Shown one piece after another: positions 1 through 12,332 of a DNA stretch of 64,000 nucleotides; the first letter of the stretch is position 1; every line of letters starts with the position of its first letter. The stretch is taken from NCBI GenBank assembly GCA_030847615.1, contig JAUMIR010000001.1, positions 254,141,187 to 254,205,186 of the forward strand, in the 5' to 3' direction. Below the pieces are notes generated by a model, which was given only the letters and a program-made list of their open reading frames with translations, was not told the origin of the DNA and ran no database searches. The position numbers and the translations under genes are program-made. This stretch comes from Gambelia wislizenii. Taxonomy: Eukaryota > Chordata > Lepidosauria > Squamata > Crotaphytidae.

Positions 1-3000
1 TAGACTTATAAATATTAGCCATGACAGCTATACAGAATGGAATCTTTGCATTCAGAAGGAGTCTAACTGTTAATGGTCATTATCTCTGGCCTAAGCTCAT
101 AAATTTTTACAAGCATTGGTTACTGGCAGAAACAGAATTCTGAGCTAGATGGGTCAGACCATTGTCTGAGCCAACAAAATAATTCTTAAAATGGTGATGA
201 TTAAGTCACCATTTTGCCTTATGTGCATCCTGGTGTTTTTTCATGTCATGAACAGAGCTCGGAGCATCCCTTGTTTTGAGACAATCCCAAGCCATTTTCA
301 AGATTTTTTTAAAAAGTAACCATGGAGACCGCACAAAATACAAGAAATGCTGCGTCAATGCATTTGGCCTCTTGGATATATCTAAATTATCTCACTCTTA
401 AAGAATGAAGAGTTTTTAGGTCATACCTCCAGACACTGGAGAATCTTGGACACATTTCAGGTCCAGGAAAACAATCTGAAACAAATGTTTATAAAGAATG
501 ACTTCTAGAAGAGTTTTACTTTTTTCCCTGCTCTGTATGCTTTCCCCCTCCCCACAAACATTCTCATAAAATGCTCATAAAATATTTCACTGTCCAACTG
601 TGAGGATAATACAGGATGCATCTGTAGTCTATAAACTGATTGCTAATCCTATTTATTTTATTCTGAATTAAATCTTACCAAGCCCAATTCATATTTTATA
701 AGGGACTTTGCTCCTAGCTATGCAGGAACAATTAAATAATGCATATTCTACAAGGGATACATAGCTTTACATTTATTAAAGAACTGTTATCTAAACTGTT
801 ACACATGACCTAGCCTTAAGAATCAACATACAAGATGTTCTGTCTCATCCTTTCACCCACCTGTACAGTGCAGCCCCTAAGCATGGTCTCTTCCAAGTGC
901 ATCCTACTGAGTTCAGTAGACTTTGCTCCCTAATACAGAAAGTGTGTTTTGAACTGCAGCCTCTGGATCTGCCTTTTTTTCCCCCTTGAGAGATATGCAG
1001 TAAAAACTGATGCATTCTACCTCATATCCTCATGCATGCAGTCACTGATGTATCCTTGTGCGTGGAGTCTTCCGTATATGGATTTGACTGCAGTATAGTT
1101 ATTTCCATTAAAGGCAAATTCATTACGATGATATCTAAATAATATTGCAACTGGTCCCCATCAAGGTACATTTGCTGCAAGGGAAGAGTGTCTAGGCTGC
1201 CATTTTAAGCCACAGCTCAGAATTTACTTGTAACCAATGCTTCACACAGCAAGCTGGGCTCCTTATACATAATTCTTCCATTGTTTGAAAGGCATATACC
1301 CGCAAGCAGCAACAGAAGGTAATCCTGACAGTAATGAAGAAACATAGAGAGGAGTGTCTTTTGACATTATGATAGGAAGAGGCTTGGCACACTCACATTG
1401 AGATAAACTACAGTGTTTTCGCTATTTTTCCTTATCGGAATGATTTTCCAAACAGGAAATGTGTAACTTCCAAATGTGCTCAAGATTCTGGCTGCTTCCA
1501 GAGGTGTGCCTTGTTCTGTATTGGGTTGTTGTTTTTTGCAGAACTTCAATACAATTGTTCCTGTTATGTTTTAGGGCAAAGACATTCACTGTCCATTCTA
1601 GTAGGCAGGGCAAAGTTGGGTTTTATATACTTGTCCTGCTGACCTCAGCTTCTCTTCACTCCCCTCCCTGATCTTGCCCACAAAACACTAGTAATTGTGA
1701 GCATATGGGCAGATTTTTTTAAAGAGTACTTTTAAAAAAATTTCACAGGAATTCCTGAATTTCAACATACTGCTTTACCATTTTTAAATTTGCCTTTTAT
1801 CCATTCCCCAAGTTATATAAAATAGCATCTTGAACATGTCTTGGCCCAGGTGTTTTGTACACCTGCATGCACACCTTTATATGTCTTATTTTCTGGAAGT
1901 CTCGCATACAAGTCCTTTTTTTAAAAAAAGACAGCATTTGAAGATATATTGTCCACCTCTGGACAGAGAAAGAAAAAAGTTCTGCTTGGAAATGGAAAGA
2001 TAGGATGGGTAGAAGCAAAATGTAGAGCAAATTTCAAAATGGTAGACCAGTTGTAAACTATTTTAAAAAGTGTATGAAACTGCTGCCTGAATGTTCACAA
2101 CAAGCAGCATGTTTGGGAAAGAGAATGGGGAAGGGGCAATGAACAGCTCTGTGGTATTAAGGTTTGCCCTTTCTGCAAAAACTATGGGTGGGATGCAAAG
2201 TGCTATGGAAAATCCAACTAGGGTCTTTGTCAACTAGGTTTTTTGTCCCTGGCAAGCTGTGGAGTGGGGGACAAAAGGAAGATAAAATATGGATTGATAA
2301 CCAAAAGATGACAATGTCTTCTGGATGCTGCCTGAAAATACTGTAAATGAACTATGCACAATGCTGATCCATCTGTAAGTATAAAGTGATATGAGCTTAT
2401 CGATAAAAGTGGGGAGAAATGGCCCTTTTTCTTGCCCTATTTGTACCTGTGCCTGGGAATGATAGTTTGCTTTAAAAGGTCCCTGGCTAGTAGTGATACA
2501 AAATCTTATGCTGAATTCATTTCTCATTGAATGCAGAATTTATACAGTACTTCTAGGATATTGTCATCTATCGAGTAAAAGTCCCTAATTTTCAGCCCCT
2601 CACCATGTAAAGTTTTCTTTTCTGTACACAAAACATGCCTGGAACAAACAAAGAAAATGCCCTGTTGATTTTTGCCATTTAGCTGGAGTTTTCTTGTAGA
2701 AGGGGCAGCTGTCCCAGCCAATGCTAATATATTAGGGTCAAAAGCATCCTATAGTATTTGTTTTTGTTGTTCCTGTTGTTCTAATAAAAACTGATCTAGG
2801 GATCAGTTTTAAGAACCCTCATTCAGATACTATACTCATGGATTTCTTTAGGACATTTTACTGCCCTGAGATAGTATGAACTTGAATTCAGCTTTGAACA
2901 GGAAACAGTTCCCTCAAAAGTATTTGTGATAGGGTTTGGGGTGGGTTTTTTTTAAAGTTTTGGTTCATGAAGGTTAGTATTTTAGTCACTGTTAAACAAG

Positions 3001-6000
3001 AATTCCCCTCCAGCCCAAGATGTCCAGGAGATGTTGAGTTCAATCAATGAATGCAGCCAGCAAGGAACCTTTGAGAAACCTGGCAGACCTTGATCTGAAA
3101 ACAACAAAAGAACTGTGGTGTAGCTCACTCTTGCATTATACATTCTTGATTTAAACACAATCTGGGGCAGTTTCCACTGTTTCTCCTGCCGAGCTCATTA
3201 TATGGAATTTTCAGGAGCCTAGTCTTTCTTGTGTGATACCATTCCAGAGACCTATTACTATCTCTCATGCCCTAGAAATGTGTCAAAGTGACACCTTTTA
3301 CTGCACCTGCTTGGGGATGAATGTGTGTGAGCTTTCATGGTCTTAGAACATTTCCCTCCACCGAAAAAGGAAAAGAATTCTATGATGCACAAAAGCTTAT
3401 GTGGGCTAATATGCGGGAGAAACGCTGATCACTTTGTCCTGATGACTATAGGGATTCAAATTTATTCCCCCAAAGGCCGTAATCTTATGTTCTGCAGATG
3501 TGAGGTGGATACTTGGAAGACATGGAGTGAGAAAACCCATTGGCAAAGGCATATGCAGAAGATTATATGAGCAGCAAGGAATATCCTACACCTAGCAAAA
3601 GGAGTTGTATAGATAATATTCCTGGACCACACACATGCTGACAGACTGGATTTGAAGGGACATTTGCAAAATGTCTTTGGATGGGTCCCCTCCTACTTAG
3701 TTTGGCACTCTTTCAAGCTGGTTGGCCCCAGTGGGCTTATCTGGTTGTGCTAACTTTCTTAAATTCCCACAAGTAACATTTTATTTGAAGCATTGTAGGA
3801 AACTGACATTCACACCCAGACACTTGGTACAGGGAACCCAGGGCAGGTTTAAGTGCAGCAGAGGTCCTTTGGAGTGATAGCAAATACAAGATGCTGGGTA
3901 CAGTTGTACTCCTGTCCTCCTGGCAGGCTTCCCATAGGCAACTGGTAGCCCAAGGTGTGAGCAGAAATAGACAGGCCTTAAATCCAATCCAGCATGCTTC
4001 TTTTGTTCTAATGGGACCTCAGGAGATGCCTAAGGTGACATGTACTGACACACCATGCCCTGCAACAAATGGGTAGATAATGCCAACAGCTTAGTTTACA
4101 CTGATCCGTTTACACAGAAGGAAGAGGTTTTGCTAAGGTTCCCCACTACTTCTGCAACAGAGTTGTCAAGAAATGGTACCAGATGAGAATCTTTTTGGCA
4201 AAAGGAAGAATAAACTCCATGCACAGAATTTGAGGGGTGCCACCTTAGATCTGCCTTTAACAAAAGGAGGACTGTGTGGTTCAGGCAGGTACATCTGTTA
4301 ACAGATGAGTCGCCTGTCCAGAATGTGTCAGGACTGCATCTTATTGATAATAATAATTGTTGGATTTCCAATACCTTTATAAACAACAATGAACCACTCC
4401 CCATACATTTCATCAAATTAGACAATCAGCTATGACTTTCTTACACATCTTCCCTCTTACATGTTTACGTCTGGACCAGATACTGCTCATGGGCCTTCTT
4501 TCAGATTATAAACCACTGCACCAAGAAGTACAGTTCCAGAGCTCCAGTTGATTGTCAGTAGTTCATGTGCTGAAGTCAAATCTGTAACATGGAAGAGAAA
4601 TTATGACCAAAATTCTATAAAGTCATCTTCTTTTATCTACTCCCTGAACAATCATAAGCAATACATTAATTTTTCAGATAGAGCAGTAGACCAAATCCTA
4701 TCAAGCGAACCCCCCTAATGAAAAACCTTGCAAATTTTTGCAAAACTGTGCTGCTTCCATAGGATGCTGCTCTTGCTGCTGTACTTCAATGGACTAGTTA
4801 GTCTGAAGAGAAACGCTGTGGCAAGCATGGGCCGCCGGTCAAAAACTTGGGGCAGCCTTAGCCTATAATTGCATGGCTCTGCATATTCTGGCTGGGAAGC
4901 TACAACGTCTCAATTTGAATTAAAATCTGAAAATACCACTTGTCATGACAATGGTCCTCCTTTAATAAACTTCCTGATGATTCATGCTAATGCTGAAATA
5001 TATTGCTTCAATCCAGAAGGCTATAATTGAGTTCCATTTAATTTCACTAATTCCGGGAAATTAGTCCCCATCTGTCAAATTAAATGATATGCTAAAGTGG
5101 ATAAAATTTTACTCCCTCTGTCTTCATTACCATAATAAACACCTTCTTTTGAAGAGCATTTATCCATTATTAGAATGTTTTGTGCACCACAGAAAAGCAT
5201 GGTCAGGAGGAATAAACATGTTAAAAATAAGCCTAGAAAGACTTAATCAAACCCAAGGTATGTATTGGTAGCTGCTGAAAATAACATTAGTCATTCTTTA
5301 TATATCTCTAGATAGATATTCAAAGAAACAATACATATATATTCATTCAAACATGAAGAACACTATCTTTAATGCATTCACAATGAACTTCCTTCTATGA
5401 GCCAATTTGGTGGTTTCCTCCCAACTAGAAAACTTGGTAGGATTATTAGATGACTTCCACACAATTTTCATGTTGATTGCTAGTATTTTCCCCCAACCCC
5501 ACCTCATCCCACCTCCAGGAGAGTTTACAGAGGAAGTAGACTGTGGAAGTGGCCTCCTTAGATTACAAGGATGAGTCACTAGTTAGCCTGGGAAGCAGCC
5601 ACATTCTGTCTGTGACAGTGTAGTACACCCTACAAAGATAAAGAGAAAGCCTTTATCTTCTGAAGAGGGTGTTGACAATAAAGCTTAAGGAATCACCAAA
5701 AAGGTGCTTCCCCCACACTTTCCAGCACTGTGACATCATTATATATGGGTAATGTAAAAGGCATTTCAAAGAGATCTGTCCCAAAGGGATGGAGGTTCAA
5801 AGAATTTTGGGGTTTTCTAGCCAGAATTTACAAAGTCCAGACATGGGAATTAGTTTTACAGCATTATTAAAAGAGTTTTAAGATGACTGTGAGGAAGGTC
5901 CTTTGTATTTCTGAATGTTCACTACTAACAACGCTCCTGACAGAAGGAAATAATTCTGTAGCTGTGAACAGAGCTTGGCTCATGTTTTAGCATCATCCTC

Positions 6001-8029
6001 AGTCCCAAGCCAAGCCTGTGCAGCCAAGGGAAGGGAACAGCACTTAAAATCCTGGTCAGCAACACATTTTAATAGGAATTCTCCGCTCACCACAAACACA
6101 AACATACAGCAGATTTTGAGCTGGCAATAGGGTGGAGGAATACTGATGCTCAGTAAAGATCTGTATTTAGTTCTGATGTCGCTCATTCCTAATAAAAACA
6201 TTATTTATGAGCAATCATTTTTAATTCAAGAAAATAGAAATGTACCTTTTTAAATATTCCAGTTTATCAACCTTTTTATTAGTTGCAAAGATGGTAGAGA
6301 ATGACCTTCTCTAGACATTAAAAGACCATCCACACTATAATGACGACAATTGCTTTAAATTACTGTATAAGTAGTCATTCTAACACTGCAGTCCTGTGTA
6401 GTTACATACATGCATGGTGGACTTTACTTCTGAAGAAACATGAACAAAATAGGATCGTGCTAAAACAAACACAGGGCATGCTACCTGCAGGTTTTTAAAA
6501 GTATTTTGCAATGCCATAGCAAAGGCTCCAAAAGTAATTCATTTCCATGGATGTTATAAATAATTTATTTATTTTTAACTTATTGTGTTATTTATCACTT
6601 TTGCATTTATTTTTGTTATTTAAAACTACAAAACGTAATTGGTTACACCAAAAAGAAAGTACAGGTGGATTTCCCTTTATGTTATGGTTGCTTTCCTGGA
6701 TTTACAATGTAAACTAAGACTGGCATAAATGGGGGCAGGGAGGGAGCCAGTTCTACAGGGAATCACTGGAGATCAGAGGGATGTTTTCCAATGCAGCTGA
6801 AATAGCCACAAAATTGAAGTTGGCAATTTTATTCAATCTGATGCTGATTTTAAAAAGGCTTAAAGCATAAAACTTCAGAGCTTGCCTTTTCCAGGTTAGA
6901 GAAACACCTCCCTTCCAAATGATGTCTTCAGTTCCTCGTCCCCACCTAAACAAGCAGAGGAAGCCCCTTCCAACCCCACCAAAACTCCAAGATTCCAGGC
7001 TTTTCCTCCTGCTTCTAAGCAGGCAAAGAAAGACAATAATGATTCAAGTTTCTTCCTCCCCATCACATTCCCCCTTCTAAGCAGGCAAAGGAAACCCCTT
7101 CCTTTCAGCAATACCAAGAGTGCAGTTACTTTCTCCCCCTCTGTATTTCCCCAGTCTAGACAGTGAAAAGAAACCCAGTCCAGTCCAGTCCAGTCAGCTT
7201 TTCTTACCACTCAAAACTGGATGCCAAAACTCCAAACAGCCTTACTCTCTCACCTCACCCTCCTTGCTTTGCTACCTCACTCATCTGCACAGGTATGCTG
7301 AGCAAGCTATGCCTTATGGCTTAGACTTTCGTTTATTTATTTCTGGAGAAATGTGGCAAATCTGAAATATTATGAAATATTATGAATTGGGGCAACACAA
7401 ATTTCCCACTTATTATGTTACTTTTGAAATGGGATTTTATTATACCCTCAATTTGTTTTCAAAAAGGTTAATCTATGAAAGGTAATGTATTTACTTCCTA
7501 GCTGTGGCAATACAGCAGCAAAAGACCCGTGTAATTCACACAGGTCTCTCACCAGAGAGAACAGGGTCTCCCTTGTTTAGGCAAATTCCATTTCACTCAG
7601 TGCTCTGATGGTGTGACTGAATAAATATGTTTTATATTCTGACTGCAGCCAGAGAAGGAGCAATAGCCTCAGAACTATACCTCAGGGAAGATTATCTGAT
7701 GAGATTGCTTTTGTGGTACTGTATTAGACATGAGGGCATCTATTCAGGAGAGCTTTTGCCTTAAAATAATGAAACACCCTCTAGAGCCAAACACAACCTG
7801 AGGTAAGTAAATAATATGTCACTGAGATGATCCTAACTCTGCATTTCAAGGAATATTAGTTGAGCAGCTTCACACATTCCCCACAATGGTGGTCCTTCAA
7901 CCTTCAGCTGTTGTGTTGCTAATTCTGCAAAAGGATAAAGAAAGGCTCTTTGTGGTTACCAGGAATGGCACAACATATCGGACTGCAAGGCATGGGTGTT
8001 TATTGATCATTATTCCCAGAAATTTCTAG
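1..8029. other. Unassigned non-coding DNA
   Basis: I see no coding exon, RNA gene or recognisable transposon here. Open frames are short, overlap on both strands and show no family motif. Minor features are an AT-rich patch near 6,541-6,640, a short CCAGT tandem near 7,170-7,190, and a faint match near 3,890-3,960 to a degenerate repeat also seen at 57.7 kb. It may be intergenic or intronic. Confidence 0.6.
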
Positions 8030-8240
8030 TGAGAACAGAGTAGCCATGTTAGTCTGAGGCAGTAAAATCAAGAGTTTAGTGGCACCTTTTCTATTTTTTT
8101 ACAAAGCATCTTGTACATTTTAAAAAAATATAACAAGTCTTGTGGCACCATAAAGATTGACAAGTTTTATTTGGTATAAGCTTTCATGGACTGTAGGCCA
8201 CACAATCAGATGTGTTACACAGAAAAAGTCAATACTGTAC
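8030..8240 (-). mobile_element. Penelope-like element tail fragment
   Basis: Read on the minus strand, the segment carries the kind of 3' tail found in amniote Penelope-like elements: a phrase like CATGAAAGCTTATACCAAAT, then a Kozak-like AT run, then a phrase about the element being joined to flanking DNA (GTTAGTCTG, read on plus). No coding part remains. It ends just left of a Tigger-like element. Family assignment rests on my memory of these tails and on similarity of style to the better preserved copies in this window. Confidence 0.55.
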
Positions 8241-8311
8241 TGTACAGGCATGCCTCAGCTAACAAAATCTCTGACAAAATAGCTCCATTTCACAAAATCC
8301 TTTCATGGGAT

Positions 8312-8390
8312 CCCAGCCCAGCCCAGCCCAGCCTCACTTTTCTTGCCTTCTATCTAGCTGGAAGGTTTGTTTTGCTTTGCTTTGCTTTTG
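8312..8390. repeat. Two short pentamer runs (CCCAG and TTTGC)
   Basis: A CCCAG run of about four units near 8,312-8,332 is followed by a TTTGC run near 8,366-8,388. Both lie inside the Tigger-like element and look like simple slippage repeats. Confidence 0.8.
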
Positions 8391-8490
8391 CAGCATTGGC
8401 ATTGGGAGGATGGTGAAGGAGGGCTGGATCAGTGCTGGGTTGCAGCAGGGTGCCTGCAGTAAACAATGCAATAAAACTTGACCTGGGAAG

Positions 8491-8896
8491 GAATCATAGA
8501 ATCATAGAGTTGGAAGAGACCACAAGGGCCATCCAGTCCAACCCCCTGCCATGCAGGAATAAACAATCAAATCATTCCTGACAGATGGCCATCCAGCCTC
8601 TGTTTAAAAACCTCCAAAGAAGGAGACCCCACCACACTCCAAGGCAGTGTAATCCACTTCCGAACAGCTCTTACTGTCAGCAAGTTCTTCCTAATGTTTC
8701 GGTGGAATCTCTTTTCCTGTAGTTTGAACCCATTGCTCTATGTTCTAGTCTCTGGAGCAGCAGAAACCAAGCTTACTCCATCCTCAGTATGACATCCCTT
8801 CAAATATTTAAGCATGGCTATCATGTCACCTCTCAACCTTCTCTTCTCCAGACTAAACATGGCCAGCTCCCTAAGCCACTTCTCATAGGGTACGGG
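8491..8896 (-). mobile_element. CR1 LINE 3' fragment
   Basis: Reverse-strand CR1 3' end. It starts on the plus strand with the reversed ATTCTATG-type terminal repeat, followed by the very conserved phrase that translates around the end of ORF2 and the 3' UTR. The same sequence appears on the plus strand at 25,200-25,613. It is 5'-truncated to about 400 bp and is nested in the Tigger-like element. Confidence 0.92.
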
Positions 8897-9545
8897 GTTC
8901 TATTCTAGCTGGGTGTGCTTAAGTGCAATAGGCAAGGTAAACTGCTGCCTCCAGAATCATTTAATGTACTGAGCATGTATGAAGAGCAAAACACAAAGAA
9001 AAGAGGAAAAGGGAGTAGCCTGCCTTATCAGCTACCCTGGCATGTTGAACAAAGATCTATAAGTTTCACCACCAAAATGAAAATCATAAGAAAAGTGGAG
9101 GCTGTTGAAAGGGAAAAAATATCATCCCAGGGTACATATTGGAGGAAGTTTTCAAATGGTTTCTAAAAGATTCAAAATATTTTTGTGTATTTAAGCTATG
9201 CTTATCTGACCTGGTTGTATTATTTCATATGTGTATACTGTTAGTTTTGAATGGAGAATTTGCTGCAACATGTTGAACTGCTCTTCTTCTTTGTGGTGTA
9301 GGAGCCTATCCATATTCTTTCCATGTTATTTCTGCCTCTGGTACCAAAGTTTCTGTTAAGTAAAGCCCAGCAACACAGCTGTTTCATTAACTGAGGTATA
9401 CCTGTACTCAAATTTAACTGCTAGAGGTACTTTTGAACAAGGCACAGAAGGGCTAGCCCTGCCATTAAGCAGAGTGAGGCAGCCACCTCAGATAGCAGAT
9501 TTGGGCTGTCATGAAAGTACAGAAACTTGTTAGCTATTTAGAATT

Positions 9546-9834
9546 CAGGTTGTGCCCCCCTCATATCCATGGTATCAGTAACCGCGTGGTTTAATTTAAC
9601 CATAGTCGGGGGGGGGAGGTCTCTCTAGGCATCTGCAAGGTCTCTAGTCATCCAGAGGTCCTCCAGTGCAACTTTATGGTCAACTTTCACTGGAAGCTGA
9701 TCATAGAGTCAGGTGGGAGGACCTCCATTTTATAGGTCCTCCACTGTGATTCTATGGTATTCTATGGTGCTTCACTATTATCTGTGGTTTTACTTATAAA
9801 GTCCAAGAACATATCCCCCGCAAGGGGCAACTTG
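9546..9834. mobile_element. Small mariner-like element (family B type), diverged
   Basis: It starts CAGGTTGTGCCCCC and ends with the reverse complement, GGGGCAACTTG, next to TA. The inside carries the ATCCATGG and CTATGGT phrases seen in better copies at 29,939-30,168 and 56,978-57,198. The left TA is not preserved. Confidence 0.6.
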
Positions 9835-9839
9835 TACTA

Positions 9840-11266
9840 TGATTGTTTTTACTGCTAGAAAAAGAAAGGTGTCCTGTTTGGGGATTATCTACATCAAATG
9901 GCAAAATTACTAGGCTGGCCTGACAGAAGAGGGGCTATATATCTTGAACTGGTTGCGGTATGGAGTCTAATTGATAGTCATGGCTGGTGACTCTTCCATG
10001 TCAGTGAGGCAATTAACCTACTTTGGATTTTAATCCAGACTTTAAAAGGGGTCTCCAAGGGGCTGATCCCTATTCCCAAATAGGTTCGGCACCTTGGATA
10101 GATCTTTAAAGTTCAGACTAAAACCCAGAGTGGACTTCACTGAGATGGGAACCACCAAATGCCACTGCCAACCACTGCACTGTCTCTGGCAGCAAAATGT
10201 CTTAGGCCAGACCTGAGACATGCAAACAAAGCTCACACGTCACTGCAGGAAACTCTGGCTTCCAGTTGTGAAGGTGAACCAGTTTCTTATTATGCTGCCC
10301 ATTCTTAGGCCACATTTATCCACACTAATAACCTGGAGCCTCCTCACAGTCCATTGCTCCAGCATCTTTAACAGTCCCACTTTTGATCTGTTAACTTAAA
10401 ATATATAAATATCTTCTTTGGTAAAGTGATATCTTTGGCAACTGTTATGTTCATGAATTTTTAAATTAAATCTCTTGTATTGGTCTGAACAGAAATGCCT
10501 CCTTTATACAGTATGTCATGCATAACAGTGGCTATTCAGATTCCTAAGCATTACTGGCAGATCTTGTTTCTTCTCTTGTACGCAGTTAGAAAGCATAGTG
10601 ACAGAATGCCCTTTCCCCAGTTACTGTCATCTGACTTTAACACTGAAAGCACGGTAACATTTGGACCATGATTCATCAGAGACCAAAGTGCCCTCTTCTA
10701 CTCACTCACATGTGATGCATGTCCTTGTTTCCGGAAGACAGGATGGGAGCATTACATCTGTCAGTGTCACCACACAGAGTCATTCATTGAGAGCACAAGG
10801 GTCTGCCGAAGTCTGGTAGAAAGGGAACTGAAAGAGATCTGGACTTACAACAGAGACTGGAAGTCATTTTAACAGATGGTGACTTGTTGAAAGATGGACC
10901 CTTAGGAGCACTTCGCTTGACAAAATATAAAATTGGTTTTGGCTACATGACAAGTCAAATGCTCATTATAGCGGGCTGAGTGGTTTTTCTGATTGGTATG
11001 TGAAAAGATTGCTCATTGCATTGGAGGCTCAGCTGAAAATCAAGCTGGCCAGCAGGGAAGAAATTTAGAGAGGTCCCCTAGGGTGTTTTAGATGACATGT
11101 GATTATCACTCACAGGAGCACCCTGATAACTCATTCCCTCTTTTCCCCTATACATCAGCTATTTCATAATAACCAGTTATGAGCACAATCCTACACTGAA
11201 GATCCACTGGCTAGGAACAGAAGCAGCTTCCTTCTACTGAGTCAACTTGCCCAATAGTAGTAATTT
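9840..11266. other. Unassigned non-coding DNA
   Basis: No coding, RNA or recognised repeat feature found. A purine-rich GGA run lies just beyond it at about 11,306-11,325. Confidence 0.55.
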
Positions 11267-11560
11267 TCAAAAAGTAGCCTTGTTAGTCACTTGTAGCATA
11301 AAAAGGAGGAGGAGGAGGAAAAAAGAATGTAGCATCGCCTTTAAAACTAACTGGTTTTTATTTTAGCATGAGCTTTCATGGATATAAACGCGCTTCTTCG
11401 GATGCAGTACTGAGTGGTATTAAGGCCGCAGGTATAACACATATTTATACAGTTGTGGGAGTGGGATAGAATGTAATAGGATCCAGAAATATGCAACCTC
11501 TCTTTCAAAAGCTAAAATAAAAATCCTTTAGTCTTAAAGGTGATGCTGCATTCCTTCCCC
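11267..11560 (-). mobile_element. Penelope-like element tail fragments
   Basis: Reverse-strand tail of the same Penelope family as 28,055-29,090. Both share a phrase on the plus strand (AGCATGAGCTTT) and the block GTGGGAGTGGGATAGAATG (about 11,457-11,475). A short forward-oriented tail piece (CTTAAAGGTGATGCTGC) follows at about 11,530-11,555, so two tail pieces face opposite ways. No coding part remains. Confidence 0.65.
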
Positions 11561-11582
11561 CCCTTCCTCCTCCTCCTTTCCT

Positions 11583-11651
11583 CCTGAAATCTGGAACATG
11601 TCCAGAGGAGGGCGACCAAAATGGTGAAAGGTCTGGAAGCCATGCCCTATG
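11583..11651 (+). mobile_element. CR1 fragment, left half interrupted by copia
   Basis: Matches the CR1 ORF2 C-terminal region at 25,150-25,230 (GGAACATGTCCAGAGGAGG and what follows). It stops exactly at the 5' LTR, in the phrase that reads on as AGGAGCGGCTTAGGG in the intact CR1. The continuation is found reversed at 21,841-22,147. Confidence 0.92.
11647..11651 (+). repeat. Copia target-site duplication, left copy (CTATG)
   Basis: CTATG directly precedes the 5' LTR. The matching copy lies on the minus strand at 22,143-22,147, directly after the 3' LTR end. Five bases is the usual duplication length for Ty1/copia elements. Confidence 0.85.
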
Positions 11652-12103
11652 TGCCAGGAGTCAGAAACTGAACTTCATAGAAGAACTGCTAAGTCACGCT
11701 AGCCAAGGCCAAGGAGCTGCTAAGTCATGCCAGCCTTGAGTCCACAGCTGCACAAGAGGGTTACTGGAGGGCATAGCATCAGAATAGAGTCTGGAGTGCA
11801 AAATTTGATGTAATGCACCCATGTGGTTGAGGGAGCCAATGCCCTGTAAATCTGTATAAAAGAAGGCTCAGTCCAGAGTGTTCTTTCTCTTGAAATACCT
11901 TGATGTCTGGTGAAGCAGTTTGTCCGTCTGCTGTATATATCTGTACATATTGCAACTGCCTTGAGCTTGAAGATAAAGTGCCTCCTGTTTGTTTGGAAGA
12001 CAAACACTCTGTGTGTGAGTATTCTTGGGAACGAGTTGCTGCTAAGTCTGCTGACATATTTTTGGCTTCTGCCGGTGATTTAGTGTCCTATCATCCCCCA
12101 ACA
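11652..12103 (+). repeat. Copia 5' LTR
   Basis: The 452-bp LTR begins TGCCAGGAGTC and ends CCCCCAACA, close to the TG...CA rule. It is matched by 16,139-16,431 (first part) and, reversed, by 22,148-22,318 (last part), which together cover it. The 3' copy has a small insertion near its start (AAATGTCCA) and scattered substitutions, so the insertion is not recent. Confidence 0.92.
11835..11861 (+). promoter_or_regulatory. LTR promoter with CCAAT and TATA boxes
   Basis: A CCAAT motif at about 11,837-11,841 is followed 14-15 bp downstream by TATAAAA at 11,855-11,861. Both are kept in the 3' LTR copy (TATAAAA at 16,342-16,348). The position suggests that transcription starts near 11,885, making U3 about 230 bp. 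Confidence 0.65.
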
Positions 12104-12105
12104 GT

Positions 12106-12119
12106 GGTTATGGGCCCAG
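12106..12119 (+). promoter_or_regulatory. Primer-binding site, inside of initiator tRNA-Met
   Basis: GGTTATGGGCCCAG lies three bases after the 5' LTR. From memory it is the reverse complement of the anticodon arm of vertebrate initiator tRNA-Met (CUGGGCCCAUAACC). Priming from within the anticodon region, not the tRNA 3' end, is the half-tRNA mode known for Drosophila copia. The match is 14 of 14 bases. Confidence 0.8.
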
Positions 12120-12332
12120 AGATTGATCTCAGATAAGATAAGGTGCACCCAGAAATGTTCCCAGATACTAGGACTCTTTTGCCTATTTTCAGTGTTTTGG
12201 AAATTTGGCTGTGAAATGGTTAAGTTTCAGTTCAGAGTCTCTGCAGTAGAAGTTATCTTAAGGCCTTGAAGAGCTGCCAGCTGCCAGGTTTGTTTGTGTT
12301 TCCTGGCTGGAAAGTTTTTGATTCCAGGCAGC

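Larger units (their letters stand above)
8245..9404. mobile_element. Tigger/pogo-like DNA transposon, non-autonomous
   Basis: The ends are inverted repeats: CAGGCATGCCTCAGCTAA on the left and, reversed, CAGGTATACCTCAGTTAA on the right. Both are flanked by TA, the target of Tc1/mariner elements. The CAGGYATRCCTC start resembles Tigger-type ends. A CR1 fragment is nested inside at 8,491-8,896. A short frame at 8,915-9,166 has a lysine-rich stretch (KMKIIRKVEAVEREK) that faintly recalls the N-terminal DNA-binding part of pogo transposases; this is weak. A second, partial copy lies at 27,130-27,553 and carries an insertion that this copy lacks. Confidence 0.6.
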
